Assembly: GCA_964533965.1 (NCBI GenBank)
Contig: CAZHNN010000021.1
Coordinates: 1 to 39,814, forward strand
Origin: RGIG3178 sp964533965
GTDB lineage: Bacteria; Bacillota; Clostridia; Christensenellales; QAND01
Direction: 5' to 3'
Length of the DNA stretch: 39,814 bases
Shown: positions 30,537 through 37,874 of the stretch, in pieces
Layout of the letters: each line of letters opens with the position of its first letter
Position numbering within the stretch: position 1 is the first letter of the stretch
The notes under the pieces: generated by a model
What the model saw: only the letters and a program-made list of their open reading frames with translations
Database searches by the model: none
Told to the model about the DNA's origin: nothing
Translations under genes and position numbers: made by a program

Positions 30537-31097
30537 ATGGCAGATGCGCGCAACGTATATTTGCTTCTCTTCGTACTGTTGACAATACCGACGGTCTATT
30601 ACAGCCTGAAAAAACGCAGGCAGGTACCCGACAAGACAAAAAAGGCGCTGCTGTTGGTACTGATGGGATCGCTCACCATCGTCTGGGCTGTTTTTGGCAT
30701 CGTCTTTTATAATTACACCATCAACCGCCAGGTACTTCTCGTAGCTGAGCGTGGCGCAACCACGCTCTATCAGGCAGGCACGTCAAACGGGGATCTGGAG
30801 CAGAGCCTTTCCAAGCAAGGCATCGGGGGCGCCGCAACGGTGGATGGCAATAAAGCCGGCCCCTGGTCCTCCTTCAGGGGCGCCGATATTTTGATACCCG
30901 AAAAGACGCTGACGATCGACAACGTCAAATACTATCCCGTCGTGCTGCAGAAGGCGAACGGGGAACGGCTTTTGATCGCGTTTGACATACAGGAGGGCGC
31001 GCCCAAGAGCATGATTCTGCATGTTAAGATCTATTGGCCGGAGGAAATCGGGACCCTTTTGAACCGGATCACCTATTTCAAGGCCGGAACCATATAA
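30537..31097 (+). CDS. unknown two-helix membrane protein in the ABC transporter unit
   Basis: This 186-residue protein has two N-terminal membrane helices (about 6-22 and 37-58) separated by a short Lys/Arg-rich loop (LKKRRQVPDKTKK). A soluble domain of about 125 residues follows with no motif I recognise. The loop charge suggests that it is cytoplasmic, which puts the C-terminal domain inside after an in-out-in path or outside if inverted. The ATG at 30537 follows AAAGGAAA, 15 bases after the permease stop. It ends the operon before a strong terminator. It occupies the place where the ATPase gene is expected, but has no Walker motif. Confidence 0.7.
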   Translation: MADARNVYLLLFVLLTIPTVYYSLKKRRQVPDKTKKALLLVLMGSLTIVWAVFGIVFYNYTINRQVLLVAERGATTLYQAGTSNGDLEQSLSKQGIGGAATVDGNKAGPWSSFRGADILIPEKTLTIDNVKYYPVVLQKANGERLLIAFDIQEGAPKSMILHVKIYWPEEIGTLLNRITYFKAGTI

Positions 31098-31125
31098 GAC
31101 AGCGATCATTTCTCCCTTAAAATTA

Positions 31126-31153
31126 AAAGCTCCGCGTCAGCGGAGTTTTTTTG
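31126..31153 (+). terminator. terminator of the ABC transporter unit
   Basis: CTCCGC (31131-31136) and GCGGAG (31141-31146) form a stem with a four-base loop, extended by flanking A/T pairs and followed by seven T. Confidence 0.85.
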
Positions 31154-31310
31154 ATGACGCCTTGGTCCTGTAATGATTTGCAAAACGATCCTCCACATCG
31201 CTTGGATTCATAGGTACTTTACAAATCATACCATTTGTCGTAGTCATCGCACAAGCATTCACCGTCGGTGCAATTTGGCATACTGTAAACGGGAGGCCGC
31301 GCGGCCCTTT
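31154..31310. other. intergenic space between convergent terminators
   Basis: About 160 bases lie between the plus-strand and minus-strand terminators. It includes the perfect palindrome GGCCGCGCGGCC just left of the second terminator. Two tiny minus-strand frames, 20 codons with three Cys and about 36 codons with many Lys, lack ribosome binding sites and are not called. Confidence 0.5.
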
Positions 31311-31349
31311 TATAAAAGTCCTCCCGCGCACAGCAGTGTGCGGGAGGAC
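31311..31349 (-). terminator. terminator of the ileS operon
   Basis: On the minus strand GTCCTCCCGC pairs with GCGGGAGGAC (31318-31327 with 31340-31349). The stem extends to 14 bp with one wobble around the loop TGCT, and TTTTAT follows. Confidence 0.85.
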
Positions 31350-31360
31350 TGTGAAAAGCG

Positions 31361-32002
31361 CTAAAATCCCTGCGGAATCGGCGCATCAAACGCCAGTCTT
31401 TCCCCTCTGGTGGGATGGGAGAAGCCCAGATGCGCCGACCACAAACGAAGCTGTGTCCCGCCCTTCCCATATCTTGCATCGCCGATAAGAGGGTATCCTC
31501 TCGACGCAAACTGTACCCGGATCTGATGCGAACGGCCTGTCAGGAGGGTTACCTCCACCAGTGCCGTTCCGTCATTTTCCGTATGCAAAACCCTATACCG
31601 CAACTTGGAATGCTTTGCATCGCCTTCCCCATCTTCCGCCACGCGAACAAAATTCCCCGTTTCCTTTTTTAAATAATCCATCCACTCGCCGGAGCTTACT
31701 TCGGGCGTGCGGAATGTTCGAATCAGATACCGCTTTTCAAATTCATCGCTTTGCATCTGCGAAAAAAGCCTGCTGGCTGCCTTGCTCGTTTTCGCAAAGA
31801 CCATCAGACCTCCCGCGGGCCTATCCAGTCTGTGTACGAGTCCCAGATAGACGTTGCCCGGCTTCTGCTTTTCCTCTTTGATATAGCTTTTGAGTATCGT
31901 CAGCATATCGGTATCGCCGCTGCTGTCTGCCTGTGACGGAACGTTGAACGGCTTGATGCAGACGATTATGTGGTTGTCTTCATAGACAATATCGGGCGTC
32001 AT
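31361..32002 (-). CDS. RluA-family pseudouridine synthase (short form)
   Basis: This 213-residue enzyme isomerises uridine to pseudouridine in RNA. The catalytic motif is GLVHRLDRPAGGLMVFAKT, with Asp in HRLD; other family blocks are KRYLI, the LLTGRSHQIRVQF segment and YPLIGDARYG. It lacks the N-terminal S4 domain of RluD-type enzymes and is close in size to RluA or TruC-like members, so its target may be tRNA or rRNA. The ATG at 32002 overlaps the upstream methyltransferase stop as ATGA, so translation is coupled. A frame extending further upstream would lie inside the methyltransferase gene. Confidence 0.88.
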   Translation of the reverse strand: MTPDIVYEDNHIIVCIKPFNVPSQADSSGDTDMLTILKSYIKEEKQKPGNVYLGLVHRLDRPAGGLMVFAKTSKAASRLFSQMQSDEFEKRYLIRTFRTPEVSSGEWMDYLKKETGNFVRVAEDGEGDAKHSKLRYRVLHTENDGTALVEVTLLTGRSHQIRVQFASRGYPLIGDARYGKGGTQLRLWSAHLGFSHPTRGERLAFDAPIPQGF

Positions 32003-32847
32003 GGCGTCCACCTGGCTGTGGCACCGCAGGGCAGCACCATGCCGGCTCTTATCGGAAGAGCGATGTTGTCCGCCTCGACCTGTCCGCCTTGTAAGGCGCA
32101 CCTTAGCATATTCCCGGCTATCTGAGGGGCAAAGCCCGCCGTATAGCTGTTGAGCACGAAGAAAAGCGGCTGATCGGACAGAATGGTGGCGCATTGTTCG
32201 ACCAGAGGGTACACGTCCTGTTCAAACTTGAACATCTCCCCATCCGGCCCTCGGCCGTACGAAGGCGGATCCATTACAATGCCGTCGTACACATTGCCGC
32301 GACGCCCTTCCCTTAATACAAACTTCATTGCGTCGTCCACCAGATAGCGGATCGGCGCGTTGCGCAGCCCGCTGAGCGTCGCGTTGTCCTGCGCCCACTG
32401 CACCATGCCCTTGGCTGCGTCCACATGCACGACGTGAGCGCCAGCAGAAGCGCATGCGAGCGTTGCGCCGCCGGTGTAGGCGAACAGATTCAGTACCTTG
32501 ACAGGCCTGCCTGCGTTTTGGATCTGTTCAACCATGAAATCCCAATTAACCGCCTGTTCCGGGAACAGGCCGGTATGCTTGAACCCCGTCGGCCGTACGG
32601 CAAAGCGCAGCCCGGCGTACTGTACTTCCCAGGAATCCGGCAGCGTTCGTTTGAATTCCCAGTTGCCGCCGCCCGTCTGCGAGCGGTGATAGATGGCATC
32701 CGCCTCATCCCACAGCTGCGGCTCCTGCTTGGGCCATACAGCCTGCGGCTCCGGGCGCGCCAACAAAACGTCCGCCCACCGCTCGAGCTTCATGCCATCG
32801 CCGGCGTCCAAGAGTTCATAGTCTTTCCAGAGGTTAGAAAGATACAT
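31999..32847 (-). CDS. class I rRNA-type methyltransferase (RlmI/RlmK-like)
   Basis: This 282-residue SAM-dependent methyltransferase has motif I VLNLFAYTGGATLAC, VVHVDAAKGMVQWAQDNA (motif II) and the catalytic-site segment VMDPPSYGRGPDGE (motif IV), typical of the RlmI/RlmK/YccW group that modifies 23S rRNA. The N-terminal PUA domain of RlmI is missing, though the N-terminal 100 residues (with the HTGLFPEQ segment) match the catalytic-domain entry of that family. The exact base is unknown. The ATG at 32847 lies one base after the ileS stop, with AAAAGG inside the ileS end. It is thus tied to ileS transcription and translation. Confidence 0.82.
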   Translation of the reverse strand: MYLSNLWKDYELLDAGDGMKLERWADVLLARPEPQAVWPKQEPQLWDEADAIYHRSQTGGGNWEFKRTLPDSWEVQYAGLRFAVRPTGFKHTGLFPEQAVNWDFMVEQIQNAGRPVKVLNLFAYTGGATLACASAGAHVVHVDAAKGMVQWAQDNATLSGLRNAPIRYLVDDAMKFVLREGRRGNVYDGIVMDPPSYGRGPDGEMFKFEQDVYPLVEQCATILSDQPLFFVLNSYTAGFAPQIAGNMLRCALQGGQVEADNIALPIRAGMVLPCGATARWTP

Positions 32848-32848
32848 C

Positions 32849-35800
32849 TTACGCCTTTTCTATGCTTACAAGCACTTCTGCGCCGTTGATGTCAAGCGGC
32901 GTTTTCGCTTCTCCCTTTTCCATGCTCTCCCCAAGCACATCCGATTGTATTTCGGCTGTGTTGTCCAGCAACACCTTCTCGAGGCTCCCGTCCTGCGCGG
33001 ACAGCCGGATACGGATGTGATCCGTGACCTCAAATCCCATCTCCTTGCGCAGGTTCTGCACCTTGGACACGAACTCGCGCACAAGACCTTCCGCGATCAG
33101 CTCATCGGTTAGCGTCAGATCCAGCACAACGCTTAGATCAAAATCGCTCTGCGCGGCGAACCCTTCCTTCTGCACGGAGGAGATCAACAGATCCTCTTCG
33201 GCAAGCGCCACATCCTGGCCGCCCACGGCAAACTCGTATGTTCCGCTATCTTTGACCGCCTGCACGATTTTTGCCCCGTCCGCTTCCTTTAGGTGGTTCG
33301 AGATCAAGGGCAACAGCTTGCCGTATTTCGGCCCCAACGTCTTCAACTGCGGCTTGATCTGGTATGACACATAGCTCTGTGCATCGGACGTCGTTTCCAT
33401 GTGCTTGATGTTCAATTCGTCAAGGACGATGCTTGCTACCTCGCCCTTGGGGATCGCCGATCCCTGCACCATCATGCGGGACAGCGGCTGCCTGTTTTTG
33501 ATCTTGGCGGCGTTTCGCGCGGCCCGTCCCAGCACCACCATGCGCACGGCATTGTCCATCTCTTTTTCCAAAGCGCTGTCTATCAGACTGATGTCGGCCG
33601 TGGGGAAATCGCAAAGATGCACGCTCTCGGGCGCATCTTTGTCCACGCTGCGAACGAGGTTTTGGTAGATGCTCTCCGCCAAGAACGGCACAAACGGCGC
33701 GCATAGACGCGTGAGCGTTTCCAATACCGTATAGAGCGTTTTATACGCCGCGGACTTGTCTGGCGTTTTGTCTCCGGCCCAATACCGCTCGCGGCAGCGG
33801 CGGACGTACCAGTTTGAAAGTTCATCCACAAATTCGCCTAGCGCGCGCGCGGCTTCGGTCACATGGTAGCCGTCGAGCTCGCTTGTCACGGTATCGACGA
33901 GTGCGTTGAGCTTACTGAGTACCCACTTGTCCATCACGGTGTATGCGGGCGCGGGCCAGCTCTTGTCAAACGGGCTATAGCTGTCGATATCGGCGTATAG
34001 GATATAGAACGCATAGGTGTTCCACAGCGTACCCATGAATTTGCGCTGCGCTTCATTCACCGCCTCATGGTAGAAGCGGGAAGGCAGCCACGGGGCAGAG
34101 GTTGTGTAGAAGTACCAGCGGACGGCGTCCGCGCCCTGGCGGTTCAAAACATCCCAGGGGTTGATCACGTTGCCCTTGTGCTTGCTCATCTTCTGGCCGT
34201 CTTTATCCTGCACGTGGCCCAATACGATGCAGTTTTCAAAGCTGGATTTCTCGAACAAGCAGGTGGAGATCGCCAGTAGCGTATAGAACCATCCGCGCGT
34301 CTGATCCACCGCTTCGGAGATGAAGTTTGCGGGGAAGAAACGCTTGAACAGGTCCTGGTTTTCAAACGGATAGTGGAACTGCGCAAACGGCATGCTGCCG
34401 CTGTCGTACCAGCAGTCGATGACCTCCGGTACGCGGTGCATTTGTTTGCCGCACTTCGGGCACACGAACGTGATGCGGTCGATGAACGGCTTGTGTAGTT
34501 CCAAATTGTCCGGCACATCCGCGCCGTGCTGCTTTAAATCCTCGACGCCGCCGATTGCTTCCACGTGGCTGCATTCGCATGTCCAGATAGGCAAGGGCGT
34601 GCCCCAGTACCGTTCGCGGGAGAGACCCCAATCGATGACGTTCTCGACGAAGTTACCCATGCGCCCTTCCTTGACGTTCTCGGGCAGCCAATTGACCGAG
34701 CGGTTAGAGGCTATCAGCGTATCGCGCACTTCCGTCATGCGGATGAACCAGGTGCTGCGCGCGTAATACAGAAGCGGCGTGTCGCAGCGCCAGCAGAACG
34801 GATAGCTGTGGGCGTATTCCTGCTTTTTGAACAGCAAGCCACTCTGTTCGAGGGTGTCCATTATCAAGGGGTCTGCCTGTTTGCAGAACACGCCTGCCCA
34901 GGGTGTCACATCGATCATTTCGCCCTTGGCATCCACCATCTGCACAAACGGCAGGTCGTATGCTCTTCCGACGCGGCTGTCGTCCTCGCCGAACGCGGGG
35001 GCGATGTGCACGATGCCGCTGCCGTCGGTCAGCGTGACATAGTTGTCCGCCGTAACGGTGAAGCTATTCTTGCTCTCTTTTTTCTGGAAATCGAACAGCG
35101 GGTCGTAGGAGGTTCCTACGAGCTGTTCGCCTTTCACTGTTTTGAGTATCTCTGCGCTCTCGCCGAACAGCGAAGGCACAAGCTCTTTGGCAAGGATATA
35201 GTTCTTGCCGTCGGCGGCTTTGATTTCTGCATACTCCTCTTCCGGGTTGACACACAGCGCCACGTTGCTGGGCAGCGTCCACGGCGTTGTCGTCCAGGCA
35301 AGAAGATAGGTGTTCGGTTTTCCCGTTACCCGGAAGCGCACAAAGATGGAGGTTTCCGTCACATCCTGATATCCCTGCGCGACCTCGTGCGAAGACAAAG
35401 CCGTTCCGCAGCGCGGACAGTACGGCACCACCTTATGCCCGCGGTACAAAAGCCCTTTGTCGAAGATCTGCTTTAAGGACCACCATACGCTCTCGATATA
35501 GTAATTTTCATAGGTGATATAGGGATTTTCCATGTCGGCCCAGAACGCGATCCGATTGCTCATGGACTCCCATTCACCCTTATACTTCCAAACGCTCTCC
35601 TTGCATTTCTGGATGAACGGCTCCACACCGTACGCTTCGATCTGTTCCTTGCCGTCCAACCCAAGTTGTTTTTCCACCTCGAGCTCCACGGGCAGGCCGT
35701 GCGTGTCCCAGCCCGCTTTACTAAGAACGTCATAGCCGCGCATGCGCTTATAGCGCGGGAACAGATCCTTTACACTCCGTGTGATCAGATGGCCGATGTG

Positions 35801-35962
35801 CGGCATTCCGTTTGCCGTCGGCGGGCCGTCGTAAAACGAGAACGGTTCCCTGTTTGGCCGTGGAGCCAGGCATTTCTGCACGATGCCGCTCTCTTTCCAG
35901 AACTGCAGAACCTCTTGTTCGCGCGATTCAAAATTCATGTCGGTCGAAACTTTTTTATACAT
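32849..35962 (-). CDS. ileS: isoleucyl-tRNA synthetase, eukaryote-like type 2
   Basis: This 1037-residue class I synthetase charges tRNA-Ile. HIGH is at 55-58 (MPHIGHL), followed by GWDTHGLPVE. A CP1 editing domain (about 175-395) includes the AWTTTPWTLPSN threonine-rich site and GIVHIAPAFGEDD. A zinc site CPKCGKQMH, DCWYDSGSMPFAQ and the KMSKS-type KMSKHKGN (591-598) come next. The C-terminal anticodon-binding domain carries REFVSKVQNLRKEMGFEV. The length and this C-terminus place it in the type 2 group, which tends to resist mupirocin, rather than the 920-residue type 1. The ATG at 35962 follows GGAGG; an upstream in-frame start lies inside the leader terminator. Expression is controlled by the T-box leader. 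Confidence 0.95.
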   Translation of the reverse strand: MYKKVSTDMNFESREQEVLQFWKESGIVQKCLAPRPNREPFSFYDGPPTANGMPHIGHLITRSVKDLFPRYKRMRGYDVLSKAGWDTHGLPVELEVEKQLGLDGKEQIEAYGVEPFIQKCKESVWKYKGEWESMSNRIAFWADMENPYITYENYYIESVWWSLKQIFDKGLLYRGHKVVPYCPRCGTALSSHEVAQGYQDVTETSIFVRFRVTGKPNTYLLAWTTTPWTLPSNVALCVNPEEEYAEIKAADGKNYILAKELVPSLFGESAEILKTVKGEQLVGTSYDPLFDFQKKESKNSFTVTADNYVTLTDGSGIVHIAPAFGEDDSRVGRAYDLPFVQMVDAKGEMIDVTPWAGVFCKQADPLIMDTLEQSGLLFKKQEYAHSYPFCWRCDTPLLYYARSTWFIRMTEVRDTLIASNRSVNWLPENVKEGRMGNFVENVIDWGLSRERYWGTPLPIWTCECSHVEAIGGVEDLKQHGADVPDNLELHKPFIDRITFVCPKCGKQMHRVPEVIDCWYDSGSMPFAQFHYPFENQDLFKRFFPANFISEAVDQTRGWFYTLLAISTCLFEKSSFENCIVLGHVQDKDGQKMSKHKGNVINPWDVLNRQGADAVRWYFYTTSAPWLPSRFYHEAVNEAQRKFMGTLWNTYAFYILYADIDSYSPFDKSWPAPAYTVMDKWVLSKLNALVDTVTSELDGYHVTEAARALGEFVDELSNWYVRRCRERYWAGDKTPDKSAAYKTLYTVLETLTRLCAPFVPFLAESIYQNLVRSVDKDAPESVHLCDFPTADISLIDSALEKEMDNAVRMVVLGRAARNAAKIKNRQPLSRMMVQGSAIPKGEVASIVLDELNIKHMETTSDAQSYVSYQIKPQLKTLGPKYGKLLPLISNHLKEADGAKIVQAVKDSGTYEFAVGGQDVALAEEDLLISSVQKEGFAAQSDFDLSVVLDLTLTDELIAEGLVREFVSKVQNLRKEMGFEVTDHIRIRLSAQDGSLEKVLLDNTAEIQSDVLGESMEKGEAKTPLDINGAEVLVSIEKA

Positions 35963-35986
35963 CCCAAGTCCTCCAAACCTTTTATA

Positions 35987-36020
35987 CACAAAACCCTTCC
36001 GTCCCAACGGGACGGAAGGG
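35987..36020 (-). terminator. regulated terminator of the ileS T-box leader
   Basis: CCCTTCCGTCCC and GGGACGGAAGGG (35994-36005 and 36009-36020) form a perfect 12-bp stem with a 3-base loop, followed on the minus strand by TTTTG. It ends 25 bases before the ileS start, as expected for a T-box attenuator. Confidence 0.88.
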
Positions 36021-36262
36021 TCATTTCCGCGGTACCACCCGAATTGGCGCTGTCGCGCCCACTCTTTTGCGTAACGGGCAACTCCGTCCGCGCCTACCTG
36101 TCGGCGCAGCCCCTTGGAAACACCTGATTCAATGAATCAACGGTTCCCTGTGGGGTGATGTCCCAATGCCCGCTCCGTGCGGCTTTCACCGTCCCGCACT
36201 CGCTGAGTTTTGCCAAGCATCCGGCACGTCCCCATCATAGGTTTCCCGAATCATACGATTCA
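35987..36262 (-). promoter_or_regulatory. tRNA-Ile T-box leader of ileS
   Basis: The minus-strand leader carries the canonical T-box sequence GGGTGGTACCGCGG (36027-36040) just before the terminator. The stem I landmark GGTGAAAGCC occurs at 36181-36190. A specifier candidate ATC (Ile) is at 36157-36159, followed by A and then CCCCA, which can pair with TGGGG (36230-36234) on the 5' side of stem I. Uncharged tRNA-Ile would bind the specifier with its anticodon and the T-box with its free CCA end, which stabilises the antiterminator. The specifier is assigned by position and fits the gene; full folding was not computed. Confidence 0.88.
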
Positions 36263-36268
36263 CGCCCA

Positions 36269-36297
36269 ATTATAGGCAATGAAACACATTTTGTAAA
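36269..36297 (-). promoter_or_regulatory. promoter of the ileS operon
   Basis: On the minus strand TTTACA (36292-36297) and a perfect TATAAT (36269-36274) are 17 bases apart. Transcription should start near 36262, at the 5' end of the T-box leader. Confidence 0.75.
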
Positions 36298-36338
36298 TAA
36301 AGATATGTGTATGCAAGGGTTATGCCTCCGTACCCCGC

Positions 36339-36553
36339 AAAAATTCTAAAAAACGCGGGCTCAAATTTCACTGCCGTTTAGCTTCGCCTCACTTCATCTG
36401 CCACTGGCAGCGCTCAGCTCCGGTTCTTTTCTTAAAGAAAAGCGACAAAAGCTATTCCTAAAAACGGCCACGTGTGGCCGCTTCCTCCCAGGGGTTCTCA
36501 GGGACATTATGTCCGTGAGCGGTAGTGTGAGGGCGGAGCCCTCATAAAAATTC
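36339..36553. repeat. MITE-like, palindrome-rich intergenic element
   Basis: About 200 bases are bounded by direct repeats AAAAATTC (36339-36346 and 36546-36553). Just inside, imperfect inverted ends resemble each other: GCGGGCTC...CACTGCCG (36355-36376) and, read on the minus strand from the other side, GAGGGCTC...CACACTACCG (36520-36543). The interior is packed with palindromes: CTGCCA/TGGCAG, CTTTTCTT/AAGAAAAG, CGGCCAC/GTGGCCG, GGACAT/ATGTCC and GAGGGC/GCCCTC. No coding frame is supported. The right direct repeat overlaps the pmbA stop codon, and the GAGGGC/GCCCTC hairpin may end pmbA transcripts. The mobile-element interpretation is inference. Confidence 0.45.
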
Positions 36554-37871
36554 AATTTACGGCAACCGTCAGCCCGTCCACCAGCATGCTAGGGCTGCCG
36601 AAGCAGGAACCGCCGGGGATGCCGAAGGTCAGATCGTTGCCCAGCATCCGAACGCCCTTCATCAGCGCGTAAAAGCTGCCGGAGACGACCATCTGTTCAA
36701 TTGGGGTATCCTGTTTGCCGTCTTTTAATGAAAAGCCCTTTGCGAGCAGCGAGAAATCGCCGGATGTCGGGTTCACGCCCGCATGCAAGCCAGAAACCTC
36801 CGCGACGATAACGCCATTCTTCGCTTCCTGCAAAAGCTGATCAACCGAAGCGTCGCCGGGCTTGAAATAGAAATGGAACGGCGATATCGCAACCGGCGAA
36901 CTGTAGTTGCGGTGCGCGTTGCCTGTGGGCGCAACGCCTTGCCGGTTGGCCGATGCCACGTCGTACAGCAGCGTTGTGAGTACGCCTTTGTCGATCACGT
37001 TCTTCTCGGTTGTGGGCACGCCCTCGCCGTCAAAGGCATACTCGAGCGGTAGTTGCGGATGTTTCGGGCTGTCGATGAGCGTGATGCTCTGCTTCGCTAT
37101 CTGCGTGCCTTCTTTGCCCTTTAATAAGGAAAGGCCCTTCTGCGCGTTTTCCGCCGAGAAGATCGGGACAAAGGCGCCAAGGATATCCGCCAGCGCGTCC
37201 GCCTTGAATAGGACAGGCACAGAGCCGCCCTTGGCACCCGATGCGCCATAGTATTGCATCGCGCGTTCAAAACCACGCTTTGCGACGTCCTGCACGTCCA
37301 GCTTCTGAATGTCCGGCTCCACGGCAAAGGCATAGTTGCTGTCGGTATACGAATCCTTCTTGGCGACGGGCTCCACAAAGATGGACGCCATCTTGCGGCA
37401 ATCAACACAGCTAACCCCTGCGCTGTTGGCAAAATACACTCTCGTAAGCGCGCTCTCCGCCTGGCAGGCCTGCATGCTCGCTGCGCCCTGCGCCATCGTA
37501 GCATCATACAGTTCGAGCGCTTTTTGCGTCACCAGCTGGGGATCGTCCAGCGACAGCTCTTCTTCGCATCCGCTGACGCTCTTTCCCGTATAGATGCCGG
37601 CTCCCGGCTGCGGATCAGAAATTCGTGCGCTGTCCACCGCTGCCTTCGCCACGGATTGTATCTCATCAAGCTTTTCGGTATACGCATATCCCACGCGTCC
37701 CATCACTATCGCACGCACACCCGCGCCACGGGACAGGCTTCGGACGAAGGAATCCACCTCGCCCTCAAAAACGTTCGCCTCGATGCCGGTGCGCTCGATG
37801 CAGATCGCATCCGCCGCGTCCGCGCCGTATTGGAGAGCATCCTCCACCAGCTGTTTGCATATATCACGCAT
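36552..37871 (-). CDS. pmbA: TldD/PmbA family protein, PmbA (TldE) subunit
   Basis: This 439-residue protein is the non-catalytic-looking partner of the TldD-TldE metalloprotease. It shows the family's N-terminal domain with YGADAADAICIERTG, RGAGVRAIVMGRVGYAYTE and ANSAGVSCVDCRKM. The C-terminal beta barrel has YAFDGEGVPTTEKNVIDKG, GNAHRNYSSPV and VSGLHAGVNPTSGDFSLLAKG. It lacks the HExxxH motif of TldD, as TldE does. In characterised systems the heterodimer degrades unfolded or modified peptides, such as microcin B17 leader and CcdA. The ATG at 37871 follows GGAAGGGAGG, 3 bases after the tldD stop. No peptide-natural-product gene is nearby, so a general housekeeping role is likely. Confidence 0.92.
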   Translation of the reverse strand: MRDICKQLVEDALQYGADAADAICIERTGIEANVFEGEVDSFVRSLSRGAGVRAIVMGRVGYAYTEKLDEIQSVAKAAVDSARISDPQPGAGIYTGKSVSGCEEELSLDDPQLVTQKALELYDATMAQGAASMQACQAESALTRVYFANSAGVSCVDCRKMASIFVEPVAKKDSYTDSNYAFAVEPDIQKLDVQDVAKRGFERAMQYYGASGAKGGSVPVLFKADALADILGAFVPIFSAENAQKGLSLLKGKEGTQIAKQSITLIDSPKHPQLPLEYAFDGEGVPTTEKNVIDKGVLTTLLYDVASANRQGVAPTGNAHRNYSSPVAISPFHFYFKPGDASVDQLLQEAKNGVIVAEVSGLHAGVNPTSGDFSLLAKGFSLKDGKQDTPIEQMVVSGSFYALMKGVRMLGNDLTFGIPGGSCFGSPSMLVDGLTVAVN

Positions 37872-37874
37872 AAA

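Noticed and set aside
31165..31281. Small minus-strand frames (20 codons with three Cys, about 36 Lys-rich codons) after the ileS operon
   Set aside because: There is no ribosome binding site or promoter, one runs through the terminator of the opposite gene, and nothing is recognisable.
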